55,563 bases of DNA from Bacteroidaceae bacterium (lineage in GTDB: Bacteria; Bacteroidota; Bacteroidia; Bacteroidales; Bacteroidaceae): NCBI GenBank assembly GCA_017470525.1, contig JAFUYM010000051.1, positions 1 to 55,563 on the forward strand. Direction: 5' to 3'. The position numbers and the translations under genes are program-made. The notes beneath the pieces are model-generated. The model did no database searches, had not been told where the DNA came from, and saw only the letters and a list, made by a program, of their open reading frames with translations. Shown in pieces: positions 16,702-25,741 of this stretch. Within the stretch, counting starts at the first letter, position 1. Each line of letters starts with the position of its first letter.

Positions 16702-18435
16702 TTAGTCTGTCTGTAGGCTCATCCACTCACGTGTGGTCATGCCAGTGGTATCTTTGAAAGAGCGGAAGAAGGAGCGTTCGCTGGAAAAACCAGCATCTGA
16801 ATATATTTCCATGATAATCTTGTTTGGATTCAGACGGAGTTGCCGTTTGGCATATTCTATGCGATAGGAATTGACAAACTGCGAAAAGGTCTGGTTGCGG
16901 TCGGCTTTGATGCAGTCGATAACATAGCGTGTATTGGTGTTGAGAGCAGAAGCGACATCTGCAACTTTCAGTTCTGGATTACGGAAGAGTTGCTGCTGTT
17001 CCATCAAGTCGCAGATGCGATGCAGTAAGGCTGTGTCTGATTTGGAAGCAGGGATGCCGTTGGTGGCATTTTTTTCAATCTGTTCACTGGATTTCTCCAT
17101 GTGTCGCAAATGGTTGTAGTATAGAAGAACGGCAAGTGCTGCTATGATGATGAACAAAATGAAAAGAATCCATCGCCAAGAGATTGAGGCGGCGGTTGGC
17201 AAATGGCTGCCATTGCCTAATCGGATAAGGTAGGTTGAGGCGTATGGTGTGTAATTCTCAGAAGTGAATCCCGTATGAAAGTTGCCACCCATGATGACCA
17301 GATTGCCTTCAGCAGTCAGCACGGGCGTGTTGAAGCCGCAGTCGGGTAGGGGATCTGTGTAGTAGAGTGCCAGTGGAGCAGGTGTTTCTGCATAGTCCAC
17401 ATAGAGCAGGTAGAGACGCTTATCTTTATCAATACCAGCCAAGTAGGCACGTTGTATATTTCTGTCTGCAATGACTGGGCTGTACCAATAGATAAGACCG
17501 CCAATGCTGGTTTTTGAAGGGATGGGATATGTGGTGGGCAACAATGAGAAAGTGGTGTCGCGTACCATCAAGATGGTCGTTTGCCCTAAAGAGTGTCCTT
17601 GTTGCTCAGGCATTGTATCGTAAACAATGCTATCTTTGGCTAATAGCAGATAGGCATAGATGTCTTTTGATTCATCCCCGATGAAACCATCATTATTATA
17701 ACGTGCTGGGATAGAGAAGTTGACCGGCTTCCATTGTTTGAGTAGAGGCACGGTGAAAGGTTCGCCCTGCAGACGGTCGATGATGGCTGTGCTGTCACCA
17801 AGCATTTCCCCTCTCACTCCCTCACTGCCCAAGATAATGGCATTGTTGCGGGTTGTACGAAGAATGAAGGGGGAAGTTCTCTTCACGCTTACAGGCTTTA
17901 CAATTGAAAAACTCTTCTTGCCGTCGAACAATTCGATACCGTCTTGGGCGTACCAGTTACCACTGATGATGACACGACCACTGTCTATCTCCGTTCCTGC
18001 GGCCAAACTCCGTTTCATCTCCAGACAACCATAGTTGCCGAAAGTATGGGTGGCGGGGTCGTAAAGTTCTGCCCCAAATGTTTGTCCAATGCCCAAATCG
18101 CGTTCATGCCCTCCTGCCAGCAGCACTTTCCCTGATGCCAATTTCACATACAAACCATTGTCATGTGAATAAGTCATCTGTATGGTGTGCCACTGGTCAT
18201 TGGCAAAGTATTCTGCGGTAGCAGTAGGCACAAAACCTGTCGTATGTCCACCTGCAACAAACAACTCATCTCCAATACAAAACGAAGCATGTCCGGCACG
18301 TGGGGTGTTCAAGTCTGGCAGCCGCTCAGCCTTAATCTTCATCATAGGGAAAGCCATTTCCCCTCTATCTTTCTCCTGCATTGTGGTCTGCATCACCACA
18401 ACAGACATCAGTAAGACAATAATAGATATAACCAT
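16702..18435 (-). CDS. Membrane-bound kelch-propeller / AraC-type transcription regulator
   Basis: 577 residues. An N-terminal hydrophobic anchor or signal (1-16) is followed by about 390 residues with kelch-type repeats (PRAGHASFCIGDELFVAGG, KVLLAGGHERDLG, GRVIISGNWY, NLVIMGGNF), a clear transmembrane segment (WILFILFIIIAALAVLLYY, near 425-445) and a C-terminal AraC helix-turn-helix (about 480-577; VADVASALNTNTRYV, then DAGFSSERSFFRSFKDTTG). Kelch propellers bind ligands; here the propeller should be outside the membrane and the DNA-binding part inside. There is no kinase or receiver domain, so it acts in one step, unlike hybrid two-component sensors. Targets unknown; the neighbouring lipoprotein gene is a candidate. 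Confidence 0.8.
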   Translation of the reverse strand: MVISIIVLLMSVVVMQTTMQEKDRGEMAFPMMKIKAERLPDLNTPRAGHASFCIGDELFVAGGHTTGFVPTATAEYFANDQWHTIQMTYSHDNGLYVKLASGKVLLAGGHERDLGIGQTFGAELYDPATHTFGNYGCLEMKRSLAAGTEIDSGRVIISGNWYAQDGIELFDGKKSFSIVKPVSVKRTSPFILRTTRNNAIILGSEGVRGEMLGDSTAIIDRLQGEPFTVPLLKQWKPVNFSIPARYNNDGFIGDESKDIYAYLLLAKDSIVYDTMPEQQGHSLGQTTILMVRDTTFSLLPTTYPIPSKTSIGGLIYWYSPVIADRNIQRAYLAGIDKDKRLYLLYVDYAETPAPLALYYTDPLPDCGFNTPVLTAEGNLVIMGGNFHTGFTSENYTPYASTYLIRLGNGSHLPTAASISWRWILFILFIIIAALAVLLYYNHLRHMEKSSEQIEKNATNGIPASKSDTALLHRICDLMEQQQLFRNPELKVADVASALNTNTRYVIDCIKADRNQTFSQFVNSYRIEYAKRQLRLNPNKIIMEIYSDAGFSSERSFFRSFKDTTGMTTREWMSLQTD

Positions 18436-18464
18436 AGTTTGCCCTTCATTTTCTCATTTTCATG

Positions 18465-18472
18465 CAAAAATA
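18465..18472 (-). promoter_or_regulatory. -7 promoter element of the kelch-AraC regulator
   Basis: Read on the - strand: TATTTTTG, about 30 nt before the start at 18435. Confidence 0.55.
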
Positions 18473-18586
18473 CCCCTTTTGTTTCAAACTTCCAAATAAT
18501 TGAGGAGGAAACAGGCTGAATGGATAATTATTGATTGTTCATTGAAATTTATGGATGATGAATGACGAATTGTCGATTAAAACGTG

Positions 18587-18594
18587 TATCTTTG
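18587..18594 (+). promoter_or_regulatory. -7 promoter element of the 18613 methyltransferase
   Basis: TATCTTTG, matching TAnnTTTG, 19 nt before the chosen ATG at 18613. It argues against the in-frame ATG at 18562, which lies upstream of the promoter. Confidence 0.65.
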
Positions 18595-18612
18595 CCAGCA
18601 AAATCAGTGAAG

Positions 18613-19863
18613 ATGATGTGGACTCCCCTCATGCGCGACTTCATCCAGCAACATCTGGACGACGATACGGCTGCGCTGCTGATGGCGGCTCGGAAGTATC
18701 CGGGCATTGATGTGCCCTTTGCTGTGGAGCAGATTGAGGCGCGGAGGCGGCTGAAGAACAAGTTGCCCGAATGGTGCGGCAATGCTGAACTCATCATGGG
18801 GGGCAGGGTGCCTGCCGAACAGTGCAGTTCGGAGGTGACGGCGCGGTACAAAAGGAGCATCGTGGGGGGGAGGAGCCTGTGCGACATGACGGGTGGCATG
18901 GGGGTCGATTTCTGGTATATGTGTGAGGGGATGGAACGTGCCATCTATACGGAACGGGACGGGACGCTCCTTGAGGCGGCAAGGCATAACTTCGGGGTGT
19001 TGAGGGACGGGAGGCATCCGGAGGTGGAGGTGAGGCGGGGCGATGGGCAAGTCTTGCCCGTCCCGTCGGTGGATGTGATTTATCTCGACCCTGCAAGGAG
19101 GGCTGGGGACGGGAGCCGTGTGTATGCGATGGAGGACTGCGAGCCGAACATCGTCGGGTGGCAGGAGGAACTGTTGCGACATGCACGGACGGTGCTGGTG
19201 AAACTCTCGCCGATGGTCGATTTGACGGATGTGGTGCGGAAGTTGAGGGGGGTGACGGAGGTGCATGTGGTGGCGGTGAGGAATGAGTGCAAGGAGGTGC
19301 TGGTCAGGATGGAAAGGTCTCAAGCCCCCTCCCGCTCCCCGAAGGGGCAAGCCCACGGGCTTGGCGGCTCTCTTCCTGCGGGGTGTGTGCAGGTGCATGG
19401 TGTGGATTTCCTGGCTTCTTCTGTGCTTCGGTATGCTGCCAAGTTTCCCGATGAAATGGATGTTCTTGTTACGGAGTGTGGGGTGGGGCGTTATCTGTAT
19501 GAGCCTGATGTCACGCTGATGAAGGCACAGGTGTTTGGGAGCCTCTGCCACCGTTTCCCTGTGCGCCAGTTGGATTTCGGCACTCACCTGATGACTTCTG
19601 ATGAACGTGTTCCCGATTTTCCGGGTCGCATCTTTGAGGTGGAGGAGACGATGCCTTTCTCGTCCAAACTGCTCAAACGCCTCGGGCGAGACCTTCCCCG
19701 AGCCAACATCGCCACCCGCAACTTCATCCTCTCTGCCGACGAACTGCGCCGTCGCACTGGTGTCAGAGATGGTGGCGACCTCTATCTCTTCGGTGTGAAA
19801 GTGAAAGATTTTGGAGAACTTCTGCTGAAGTGCAGGAAAATTTCCGTATCTTTGCACCCATGA
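18613..19863 (+). CDS. SAM-dependent methyltransferase of the THUMP-like family
   Basis: About 416 residues. The SAM-binding region shows CDMTGGMGVDF and, about 60 residues on, VIYLDPARR; the last 80 residues have the THUMP-like C-terminal part with FSSKLLKRLGRDLP. Proteins of this kind in Bacteroidetes are annotated as class I methyltransferases; the substrate is not established, tRNA or rRNA being likely. An in-frame insertion of about 22 residues starting SQAPSRSPKGQAHG follows VLVRME (see separate entry). The stop overlaps the next start (ATGA). Base composition is richer in G than the neighbours. Confidence 0.75.
   Translation: MMWTPLMRDFIQQHLDDDTAALLMAARKYPGIDVPFAVEQIEARRRLKNKLPEWCGNAELIMGGRVPAEQCSSEVTARYKRSIVGGRSLCDMTGGMGVDFWYMCEGMERAIYTERDGTLLEAARHNFGVLRDGRHPEVEVRRGDGQVLPVPSVDVIYLDPARRAGDGSRVYAMEDCEPNIVGWQEELLRHARTVLVKLSPMVDLTDVVRKLRGVTEVHVVAVRNECKEVLVRMERSQAPSRSPKGQAHGLGGSLPAGCVQVHGVDFLASSVLRYAAKFPDEMDVLVTECGVGRYLYEPDVTLMKAQVFGSLCHRFPVRQLDFGTHLMTSDERVPDFPGRIFEVEETMPFSSKLLKRLGRDLPRANIATRNFILSADELRRRTGVRDGGDLYLFGVKVKDFGELLLKCRKISVSLHP
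19315..19378 (+). repeat. In-frame palindromic insertion inside the methyltransferase gene
   Basis: About 64 bp containing two adjacent hairpins: CCCCGAAGGGG and CAAGCCCACGGGCTTG. It is translated as a Ser/Pro/Gly-rich loop between VLVRME and VQVHGVDF. Borders are approximate. Confidence 0.6.
19847..19854 (+). promoter_or_regulatory. -7 promoter element of the U32 gene, inside the preceding gene
   Basis: TATCTTTG ends only 5 nt before the ATG at 19860. If used, transcription would start at or within a few nt of the start codon, giving an almost leaderless mRNA. Confidence 0.5.
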
Positions 19864-21116
19864 AGCGTTCTGACTTTGAGATTATGGCGCCTGTGGGCAG
19901 TAGGGAGAGTTTGGCTGCGGCTTTGAGGGCTGGGGCAAACTCGGTGTATTTTGGCATTGGGAAACTGAACATGCGGAGCCACAGTGCCAATGCGTTCACG
20001 ATTGAGGACCTGAGGGAGATTGCGGCGATTTGCCACGAGCATGGGGTGCGGTCGTACCTGACGGTGAACACGATTATCTATGGGGAGGACATCCCGACGA
20101 TGCACGAGATGGTGGATGCGGCGAAGGAGGCGAACATCTCGGCGGTGATTGCGAGCGACGTGGCGGTGATGACGTATTGCCGGCAGGTGGGGCAGGAGGT
20201 GCATCTGAGCACTCAACTGAACATCTCGAACATTGAGGCGCTGAAGTTTTATGCGCAGTTTGCCGATGTGGTGGTGCTGGCGAGGGAACTGAACATGTGG
20301 CAGGTGAGGGACATTTACGGGCAGATTGTGGAGCAGGATGTCCGGGGACCGAGGGGAGAACTGATTCGCATCGAGATGTTTTGCCACGGGGCGTTGTGCA
20401 TGGCGATTAGCGGCAAGTGCTATTTGTCGTTGCAGAATGCGGGCAGGAGTGCGAACCGTGGGGAGTGTGTGCAGATTTGCCGACGTGGCTATGAGGTGAG
20501 GGACTTGGAGACGGGGACGCAGTTGGCGATTGACAATAAGTATATCATGTCGCCTCGCGACTTGAAGACGATTCGGTTTATGGATGTGATGATGAATGCG
20601 GGGGTGAGGGTGTTCAAGATTGAGGGCAGGGCACGTGGACCTGAGTATGTTTATACGGTGGTGAAGGCGTATGATGAGGCGATTCTGTCGGTGCTGGATG
20701 GCACGTTTACCGAGGGGAGGAAGGATGAGTGGGACAAGCAACTTGCGACGGTGTTCAACCGAGGCTTTTGGGATGGATATTATCAGGGGCAGAAGTTGGG
20801 CGAGTGGTGTGAGGTGTATGGCAGCCGGGCGACGGAGAAGAAGGTGTATGTGGGCAAGTGCATGAAGTATTTCTCGAAGATTGGTGTGGCTGAGTTCCTG
20901 ATAGAGAATGAGGACTTGCATGTGGGGGATAAGATGCTGGTGACGGGCACCACGACGGGTGCGCTGATTCAGCCTTGCGACGAAATCCGCTATGAACTGG
21001 AGCCTGTGGAGACCGCCACACGTGGACAGCATATCAGCATCAAGGTGAACGACCGTGTGCGTGTGAACGACAAGTTGTATGTGCTGCAACCAGCCGATAG
21101 GTTGACACAGCAATGA
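19860..21116 (+). CDS. Peptidase U32 family protein
   Basis: About 418 residues. The N terminus EIMAPVGSRESLAAALRAGA and the cysteine-containing signature IEMFCHGALCMAISGKCYLS (near 180) are those of the U32 family, whose other cysteines (ECVQICRR) bind an iron-sulfur cluster in characterised relatives. Known members act in tRNA or rRNA hydroxylation and ubiquinone hydroxylation (TrhP, RlhA, UbiU/V), and some were first described as collagenases; the role here is most likely RNA hydroxylation (inference). The ATG at 19860 overlaps the upstream stop and fits the family N terminus better than the earlier in-frame start. Confidence 0.85.
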   Translation: MKRSDFEIMAPVGSRESLAAALRAGANSVYFGIGKLNMRSHSANAFTIEDLREIAAICHEHGVRSYLTVNTIIYGEDIPTMHEMVDAAKEANISAVIASDVAVMTYCRQVGQEVHLSTQLNISNIEALKFYAQFADVVVLARELNMWQVRDIYGQIVEQDVRGPRGELIRIEMFCHGALCMAISGKCYLSLQNAGRSANRGECVQICRRGYEVRDLETGTQLAIDNKYIMSPRDLKTIRFMDVMMNAGVRVFKIEGRARGPEYVYTVVKAYDEAILSVLDGTFTEGRKDEWDKQLATVFNRGFWDGYYQGQKLGEWCEVYGSRATEKKVYVGKCMKYFSKIGVAEFLIENEDLHVGDKMLVTGTTTGALIQPCDEIRYELEPVETATRGQHISIKVNDRVRVNDKLYVLQPADRLTQQ

Positions 21117-21152
21117 TTATTCATAATTCAAATTCATATTCATCATTGACCA

Positions 21153-22193
21153 TTGACAGAAGATTTTGACATACGAGAGCAGAGGAACACGAAGGACAAG
21201 GACTTTGAGAATGCCTTGAGACCTTTGCGGTTCGACGACTTCAGCGGACAGACGAAGGTGGTGGAAAACCTGAGTGTGTTTGTGGAGGCAGCACGTTTCC
21301 GTGGGGAACCGCTCGACCACACTTTGCTGCATGGTCCTCCAGGACTGGGCAAGACGACACTCAGCAATATCATCGCCAATGAGTTGGGGGTGGGCTTCAA
21401 GGTCACTTCGGGTCCTGTGCTGGACAAACCTGGCGACTTGGCGGGCATCCTCACCTCGCTGGAGGAGAATGACGTGCTTTTCATCGACGAGATTCACCGT
21501 CTTTCGCCTGTGGTGGAGGAGTATCTTTACTCGGCAATGGAGGACTACCGCATCGACATCATGATTGACAAGGGACCTTCGGCACGTTCCATCCAGATAG
21601 ACCTTAGTCCCTTCACCTTGGTGGGTGCCACCACACGCAGCGGATTGCTCACCGCACCGCTCCGTGCCCGTTTTGGCATCAATCTCCACTTGGAATATTA
21701 CGATGCTGACGTGCTCACGAAGATTATTCTCCGTTCGGCACATCTGCTGGGCATTCCCTGTGAGTTTGATGCTGCCAGCGAAATCGCCTCCCGTTCGCGT
21801 GGCACTCCTCGTATAGCCAATGCCCTCTTGCGTCGTGTGCGTGACTTTGCCCAGGTGAAAGGCAATGGCACTATCGACTTGCCCATTGCTCACATGGCGC
21901 TCGAAGCCCTCAACATCGACAAGTTTGGATTGGACGAAATTGACAATAAAATTCTCACCACCATTATTGACAAGTTCAAGGGTGGTCCTGTGGGTCTCGG
22001 CACTATTGCCACAGCCATTGGCGAAGATACGGGCACTGTGGAGGAAGTGTATGAGCCGTTCCTGATTAAGGAGGGCTTCATCAAGCGCACTCCTCGTGGT
22101 CGTGAAGTGACGGAACTGGCATACAGGCACTTGGGACGGAATCCGTGGGTGAACCCCAGCGACAAGACGGGCATGGGGAGTTTGTTTGATTAA
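21153..22193 (+). CDS. ruvB: Holliday junction branch migration helicase RuvB
   Basis: 346 residues. Walker [10 protein letters not shown], Walker B LFIDEIH, sensor region GATTRSGLL and the C-terminal winged helix ([17 protein letters not shown]) are all present. RuvB is the hexameric motor of the RuvABC resolvasome. The start must be TTG at 21153: an in-frame TGA stands two codons upstream, and the first ATG downstream lies deep in the conserved region. The leader contains an ATTCATAATTC-type simple repeat and no clear ribosome-binding site. It lies 36 nt after the U32 gene. Confidence 0.95.
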   Translation: MTEDFDIREQRNTKDKDFENALRPLRFDDFSGQTKVVENLSVFVEAARFRGEPLDHTLLHGPPGLGKTTLSNIIANELGVGFKVTSGPVLDKPGDLAGILTSLEENDVLFIDEIHRLSPVVEEYLYSAMEDYRIDIMIDKGPSARSIQIDLSPFTLVGATTRSGLLTAPLRARFGINLHLEYYDADVLTKIILRSAHLLGIPCEFDAASEIASRSRGTPRIANALLRRVRDFAQVKGNGTIDLPIAHMALEALNIDKFGLDEIDNKILTTIIDKFKGGPVGLGTIATAIGEDTGTVEEVYEPFLIKEGFIKRTPRGREVTELAYRHLGRNPWVNPSDKTGMGSLFD

Positions 22194-22226
22194 GAAAGAA
22201 TGATTGAAGAAAAAACATAGACAGCA

Positions 22227-23525
22227 ATGAAATTACTTTTGCTTGGTAGCGGCGGCAGAGAGCACGCCTTGGCTTGGAAGATTGCCCAGAGCCAGAAGAT
22301 TGAGAAATTGTTTATTGCGCCTGGCAATGCAGGTACTGCCAATGTGGGCGAGAATGTGCCCCTGAAGGCTGATGACTTCGACGGCATCCGCGACTTCGTG
22401 TTGGCACAGGGCATCGATATGGTGGTGGTGGGCCCTGAAGACCCATTGGTGAAGGGAGTTTATGACTACTTCCAGCAAGACCCGCAGTTGAAAGCCATCC
22501 CTGTGATTGGTCCCAGCAAGGCAGGTGCTGTGCTCGAAGGCAGTAAGGACTTTGCCAAGGGTTTCATGCAGCGTCATGGCATTCCTACAGCGGCTTACCG
22601 CTCCTTCAACGGCACGAACATCGAAGAGGGTATTGCTTTTTTGGAATCGCTTCAGCCTCCCTATGTGTTGAAAGCAGACGGACTTTGTGCTGGCAAGGGG
22701 GTGCTCATCGTGCCTACTCTGGAAGAGGCAAAGAAGGAGTTTCGTGGCATGCTCGATGGTATGTTTGGCGAAGCAAGTGCCACGGTGGTGATAGAGGAAT
22801 TCCTTTCAGGCATCGAGTGCTCTGTCTTTGTGCTGACCGATGGCAAGCACTACAAGATTCTTCCCGAAGCGAAGGACTATAAGCGTATCGGAGAGGGCGA
22901 CACAGGACTGAACACAGGCGGTATGGGCAGTGTTTCGCCTGTTCCGTTTGCTGATAAGGAGTGGATGCAGAAGGTGGAAGACCGCATTGTTCGTCCCACT
23001 ATCGAAGGATTGGCTGCCGAAGGCATCGACTATAAAGGATTCATTTTCCTCGGACTCATCAAGGTGGATCGGGATTATGCCTATGCCAAGGCTGGTGACC
23101 CTGTAGTCATTGAGTACAATGTCCGCATGGGTGACCCCGAGACAGAGACCGTCATGCTCCGCATCAAGAGCGACCTTGTCGATTTGTTCGAAGGAGTGGC
23201 AGCGGGTAACCTCGACACCAAGACCTTGGAGTTTGACCCCCGTGCCGCAGTGTGTGTCATGATGGTCAGCGGTGGCTATCCACAAGCCTATCAGAAAGGT
23301 TTTCCCATCACAGGCATTGACCAAGTGACGGGTTCTGTGGTATTCCATGCTGGCACCGCCGAGAAGGATGGCAACATCGTTACCGCAGGTGGTCGTGTCA
23401 TAGCCGTCAGTTCCTACGGGCAGACCCAAAACGAAGCCCTCGTCAAGTCCTTCACCGAAGCCAGTAAAATCCACTTCGAAGGCAAATACTTCCGTCGCGA
23501 CATTGGACAGGATTTGCTCAAATAG
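22227..23525 (+). CDS. purD: Phosphoribosylamine-glycine ligase
   Basis: 432 residues. The start [17 protein letters not shown], the ATP-grasp region ([41 protein letters not shown]) and the C-terminal domain are complete. It makes glycinamide ribonucleotide, the second step of purine synthesis. It lies 33 nt after ruvB on the same strand and is followed by a strong terminator, so it ends the methyltransferase-U32-ruvB-purD run. Confidence 0.96.
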   Translation: MKLLLLGSGGREHALAWKIAQSQKIEKLFIAPGNAGTANVGENVPLKADDFDGIRDFVLAQGIDMVVVGPEDPLVKGVYDYFQQDPQLKAIPVIGPSKAGAVLEGSKDFAKGFMQRHGIPTAAYRSFNGTNIEEGIAFLESLQPPYVLKADGLCAGKGVLIVPTLEEAKKEFRGMLDGMFGEASATVVIEEFLSGIECSVFVLTDGKHYKILPEAKDYKRIGEGDTGLNTGGMGSVSPVPFADKEWMQKVEDRIVRPTIEGLAAEGIDYKGFIFLGLIKVDRDYAYAKAGDPVVIEYNVRMGDPETETVMLRIKSDLVDLFEGVAAGNLDTKTLEFDPRAAVCVMMVSGGYPQAYQKGFPITGIDQVTGSVVFHAGTAEKDGNIVTAGGRVIAVSSYGQTQNEALVKSFTEASKIHFEGKYFRRDIGQDLLK

Positions 23526-23545
23526 GGCATTAAGATTTAAAAAAG

Positions 23546-23581
23546 AAAAGGCTCAACGGATTTTCTCTGTTGAGCCTTTTT
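23546..23581 (+). terminator. Rho-independent terminator after purD
   Basis: Perfect 8-bp stem GGCTCAAC/GTTGAGCC with an 11-nt loop, followed by TTTTT. The remaining sequence up to 23774 shows nothing convincing. Confidence 0.85.
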
Positions 23582-23774
23582 CGTATCGTAGTACGAAAAT
23601 TAAAAAGAGAAGAGGCTTTGCCTCCATAGGTTGCCTTCCGAATTCTTTCTTCAGGCGGAAAGACATTGGCTTCTCAGCGTTTGTCCTCAATGGTTTTGGT
23701 TTAGTTAAGCATTAATTGTTTATATTACATGTAAAAGCAAAATTTCACTTTGTTTGCGAAGGACGAAGGGAGGG

Positions 23775-24311
23775 TTATTGGATTTCATCCTTCGTGGTGA
23801 TGCTGATGATGGAATCGTTGATTGCTTTCATCTCAGCCTGACTCACGTCCTTCACACGGATGGCTTGTTGTACGTCTCCCGACTTGATGTAAGGGTCAAC
23901 CGCCACCACATTGCTGTTCTCCTCAGCCTCTTGTTCTCCGATGGCATGCTCTGCTGCACGTCCGATGGTGAGTGCCATTGCCACGACTGCTGCTGCCTTG
24001 AAGAAAGGCGCGGAAACTTTGGGGAACGCTCCCAAGAAATTCTTTCCAGCCAGATGGCGGGGACTCATCTTGATGACAGGTGCCTGTGGCTTCTTCTCTT
24101 CTACCAGAGCCAAGATGCGTTGGTCAAAGTCCTCACCCAAGGTTTCCTCTTTTGCTTCGACTTCATATTTGAAGAGGTCAGCATATTGAGCCAGATGACC
24201 AGGCACATCCTCTTGCGAGAAGAACGAACGCAGAATCTGCTCCTCCTGCAGCGTGGTGGTGCAGGCGAAGTAGTTTTCCAACAGTTGTTCTATGTACTTG
24301 TAATCCATCAT
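23775..24311 (-). CDS. Probable membrane anti-sigma-like partner of the ECF sigma factor
   Basis: 178 residues from the ATG at 24311 (MMDYKYIEQLLENYF). The N-terminal 100 residues are acidic and helical, resembling the sigma-binding part of small Bacteroidetes anti-sigma proteins, and a short hydrophobic segment (FFKAAAVVAMALTIG, about 103-117) may span the membrane. The C-terminal part is Glu/Asp-rich. It lies 115 nt downstream of the ECF sigma gene on the same strand. The role is inferred from position and layout; there is no clear zinc-binding motif. Confidence 0.55.
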   Translation of the reverse strand: MMDYKYIEQLLENYFACTTTLQEEQILRSFFSQEDVPGHLAQYADLFKYEVEAKEETLGEDFDQRILALVEEKKPQAPVIKMSPRHLAGKNFLGAFPKVSAPFFKAAAVVAMALTIGRAAEHAIGEQEAEENSNVVAVDPYIKSGDVQQAIRVKDVSQAEMKAINDSIISITTKDEIQ

Positions 24312-24426
24312 TGTGAGCGAGTTCTTTTTATAGATCTGAGAGCGATGGTCTTGTCCCTGAAATGTTCGCCATAAAAGGAACATTTCCACCGCTCTCTATC
24401 TATACGACGGGCGAGACTCGAAAAAG

Positions 24427-24933
24427 TTACAGAAAAAACGATTTTTTTTGCAAAATTTTTTCCTTCACTTCATTTCTTGCCCTGAAAAGTGATACTTTTA
24501 CATCTGATTCTGAAATGCTTAACGTTTCTGCTATCTCTTTATAATTTTTTCCTTCAATATCTCTCAGTTGGAGAATCGTGCGTTGTTTTTCGGGGAGTTC
24601 ATTGATGATGTCAGCGATGAAGCCTCTTGTTTCCTGCCTCATCAACTGGCTTTCAATGCCCCCTCTTCCTTCGTCAGACTGGTCATGCGCTTCTTCGTCG
24701 AAGGAGAGGTTTTGGTTCTCCATCTTCTCCTTGCGGTCGATGGCAAGGTTGCGGGCAGCGGTGAGGGCAAATGCCTCCAGGTTCTTCACCTGTTCCAGTT
24801 CCTCGCGCCGTTCCCACAGGCGGAGCAGGGTGTCCTGCACGATATCCTCCGCCTCCTCCCTGTTCAGGACGATGCGTAACGCGGTTCTGAAGATAATGTT
24901 CTTCAGCGGAAGAATATCGTGCTGGAAATCCAA
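24427..24933 (-). CDS. ECF-type RNA polymerase sigma factor
   Basis: 168 residues. Region 2 is seen in AEDIVQDTLLRLWERREEL and the following FALTAARNLAIDR, region 4 in LPEKQRTILQLRDIEG and YKEIAETLSISESDVKVSLF. It should direct RNA polymerase to a stress-type regulon held in check by a membrane partner, probably the next gene. It starts 3 nt after the argB stop, so it may be transcribed with ridA-argB, an unusual arrangement for a stress sigma factor. Confidence 0.92.
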   Translation of the reverse strand: MDFQHDILPLKNIIFRTALRIVLNREEAEDIVQDTLLRLWERREELEQVKNLEAFALTAARNLAIDRKEKMENQNLSFDEEAHDQSDEGRGGIESQLMRQETRGFIADIINELPEKQRTILQLRDIEGKNYKEIAETLSISESDVKVSLFRARNEVKEKILQKKSFFL

Positions 24934-24936
24934 TGC

Positions 24937-25740
24937 TTAACTGATTTTAGTTCCTTTTGTGCCGTCGATGGCGTCAGCCTTCGTGATAATCACCTGCTTT
25001 ACACCTGCCTTGACGGCTTCGAGGGCATTTTCAATCTTGGGTATCATGCCGCCACTGACGGTGCCATCGGCTTTCAGCCGCTCAAAACTTTCGGTGTTGA
25101 TGTGGGGAATCACCGATGCCTCGTCTTCGGGGTCGGTCAGCACACCTGCATGTTCAAAACTGTACATGAGGGTCACGTCGAAGTAGGGAGCCAAAGCCTT
25201 GGCAGTCTCTCCTGCAATGGTGTCGGCATTGGTGTTGAGCAGGTTGCCTTGTCCGTCGTGGGTCAGTGGTGCCATCACGGGCACAACGCCTTCGCCAATC
25301 AGGGTGGCGAGCATGCGACCGTTGCATGTGTCCACGTCGCCCACAAAGCCGAAATCCACCATCTGCTCCGTGCCGTCGTCCATCTTCACCTTCTTGAGTG
25401 GACGTTTGTGCGAGCGCATCACGTTCATGTCCGCACCCGTCAGCCCCAACGCATTGATGCCGCAAGCTTGCAAGCGCGCCACGATGTTCTTGTTTACCAA
25501 GCCGCCATACACCATCGTGACCACCCGCAGCATTTCTGCATCCGTCACGCGTCTGCCGCCAATCATGGTGCTTTCGATGCCCAACAGTGCAGCCACCTTC
25601 GTAGCCGAACGGCCGCCCCCATGCACCAGCACCTTCTTCCCATCGATGGCGGAAAAGTCTTTCAGCAACTGCTGGAGGCTCTCTTCGTCCTCCACAATCT
25701 TTCCGCCTACCTTTACAACAGTCAGTTTCTCCATTGTCAC
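24937..25740 (-). CDS. argB: Acetylglutamate kinase
   Basis: 267 residues. VKVGGKIVEDEESL at the N terminus, VLVHGGGRSATKVAALLGI (substrate and ATP binding) and GGMIPKIENALEAVKAGV near residue 225 identify the amino-acid kinase ArgB. It phosphorylates N-acetylglutamate in arginine synthesis; in some Bacteroidetes the pathway uses succinylated intermediates, so substrate preference is open. No other arg genes are nearby. Confidence 0.92.
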   Translation of the reverse strand: MTMEKLTVVKVGGKIVEDEESLQQLLKDFSAIDGKKVLVHGGGRSATKVAALLGIESTMIGGRRVTDAEMLRVVTMVYGGLVNKNIVARLQACGINALGLTGADMNVMRSHKRPLKKVKMDDGTEQMVDFGFVGDVDTCNGRMLATLIGEGVVPVMAPLTHDGQGNLLNTNADTIAGETAKALAPYFDVTLMYSFEHAGVLTDPEDEASVIPHINTESFERLKADGTVSGGMIPKIENALEAVKAGVKQVIITKADAIDGTKGTKIS

Positions 25741-25741
25741 T

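Noticed and set aside
18604-21113. Two frames of more than 400 codons antisense to the methyltransferase and U32 genes
   Set aside because: They result from G-rich codon bias on the + strand; their products are His/Arg/Pro-rich with no domain signs.
23503-23715. 70-codon + strand frame overlapping the purD end
   Set aside because: It runs through the purD terminator hairpin and has no homology signal.
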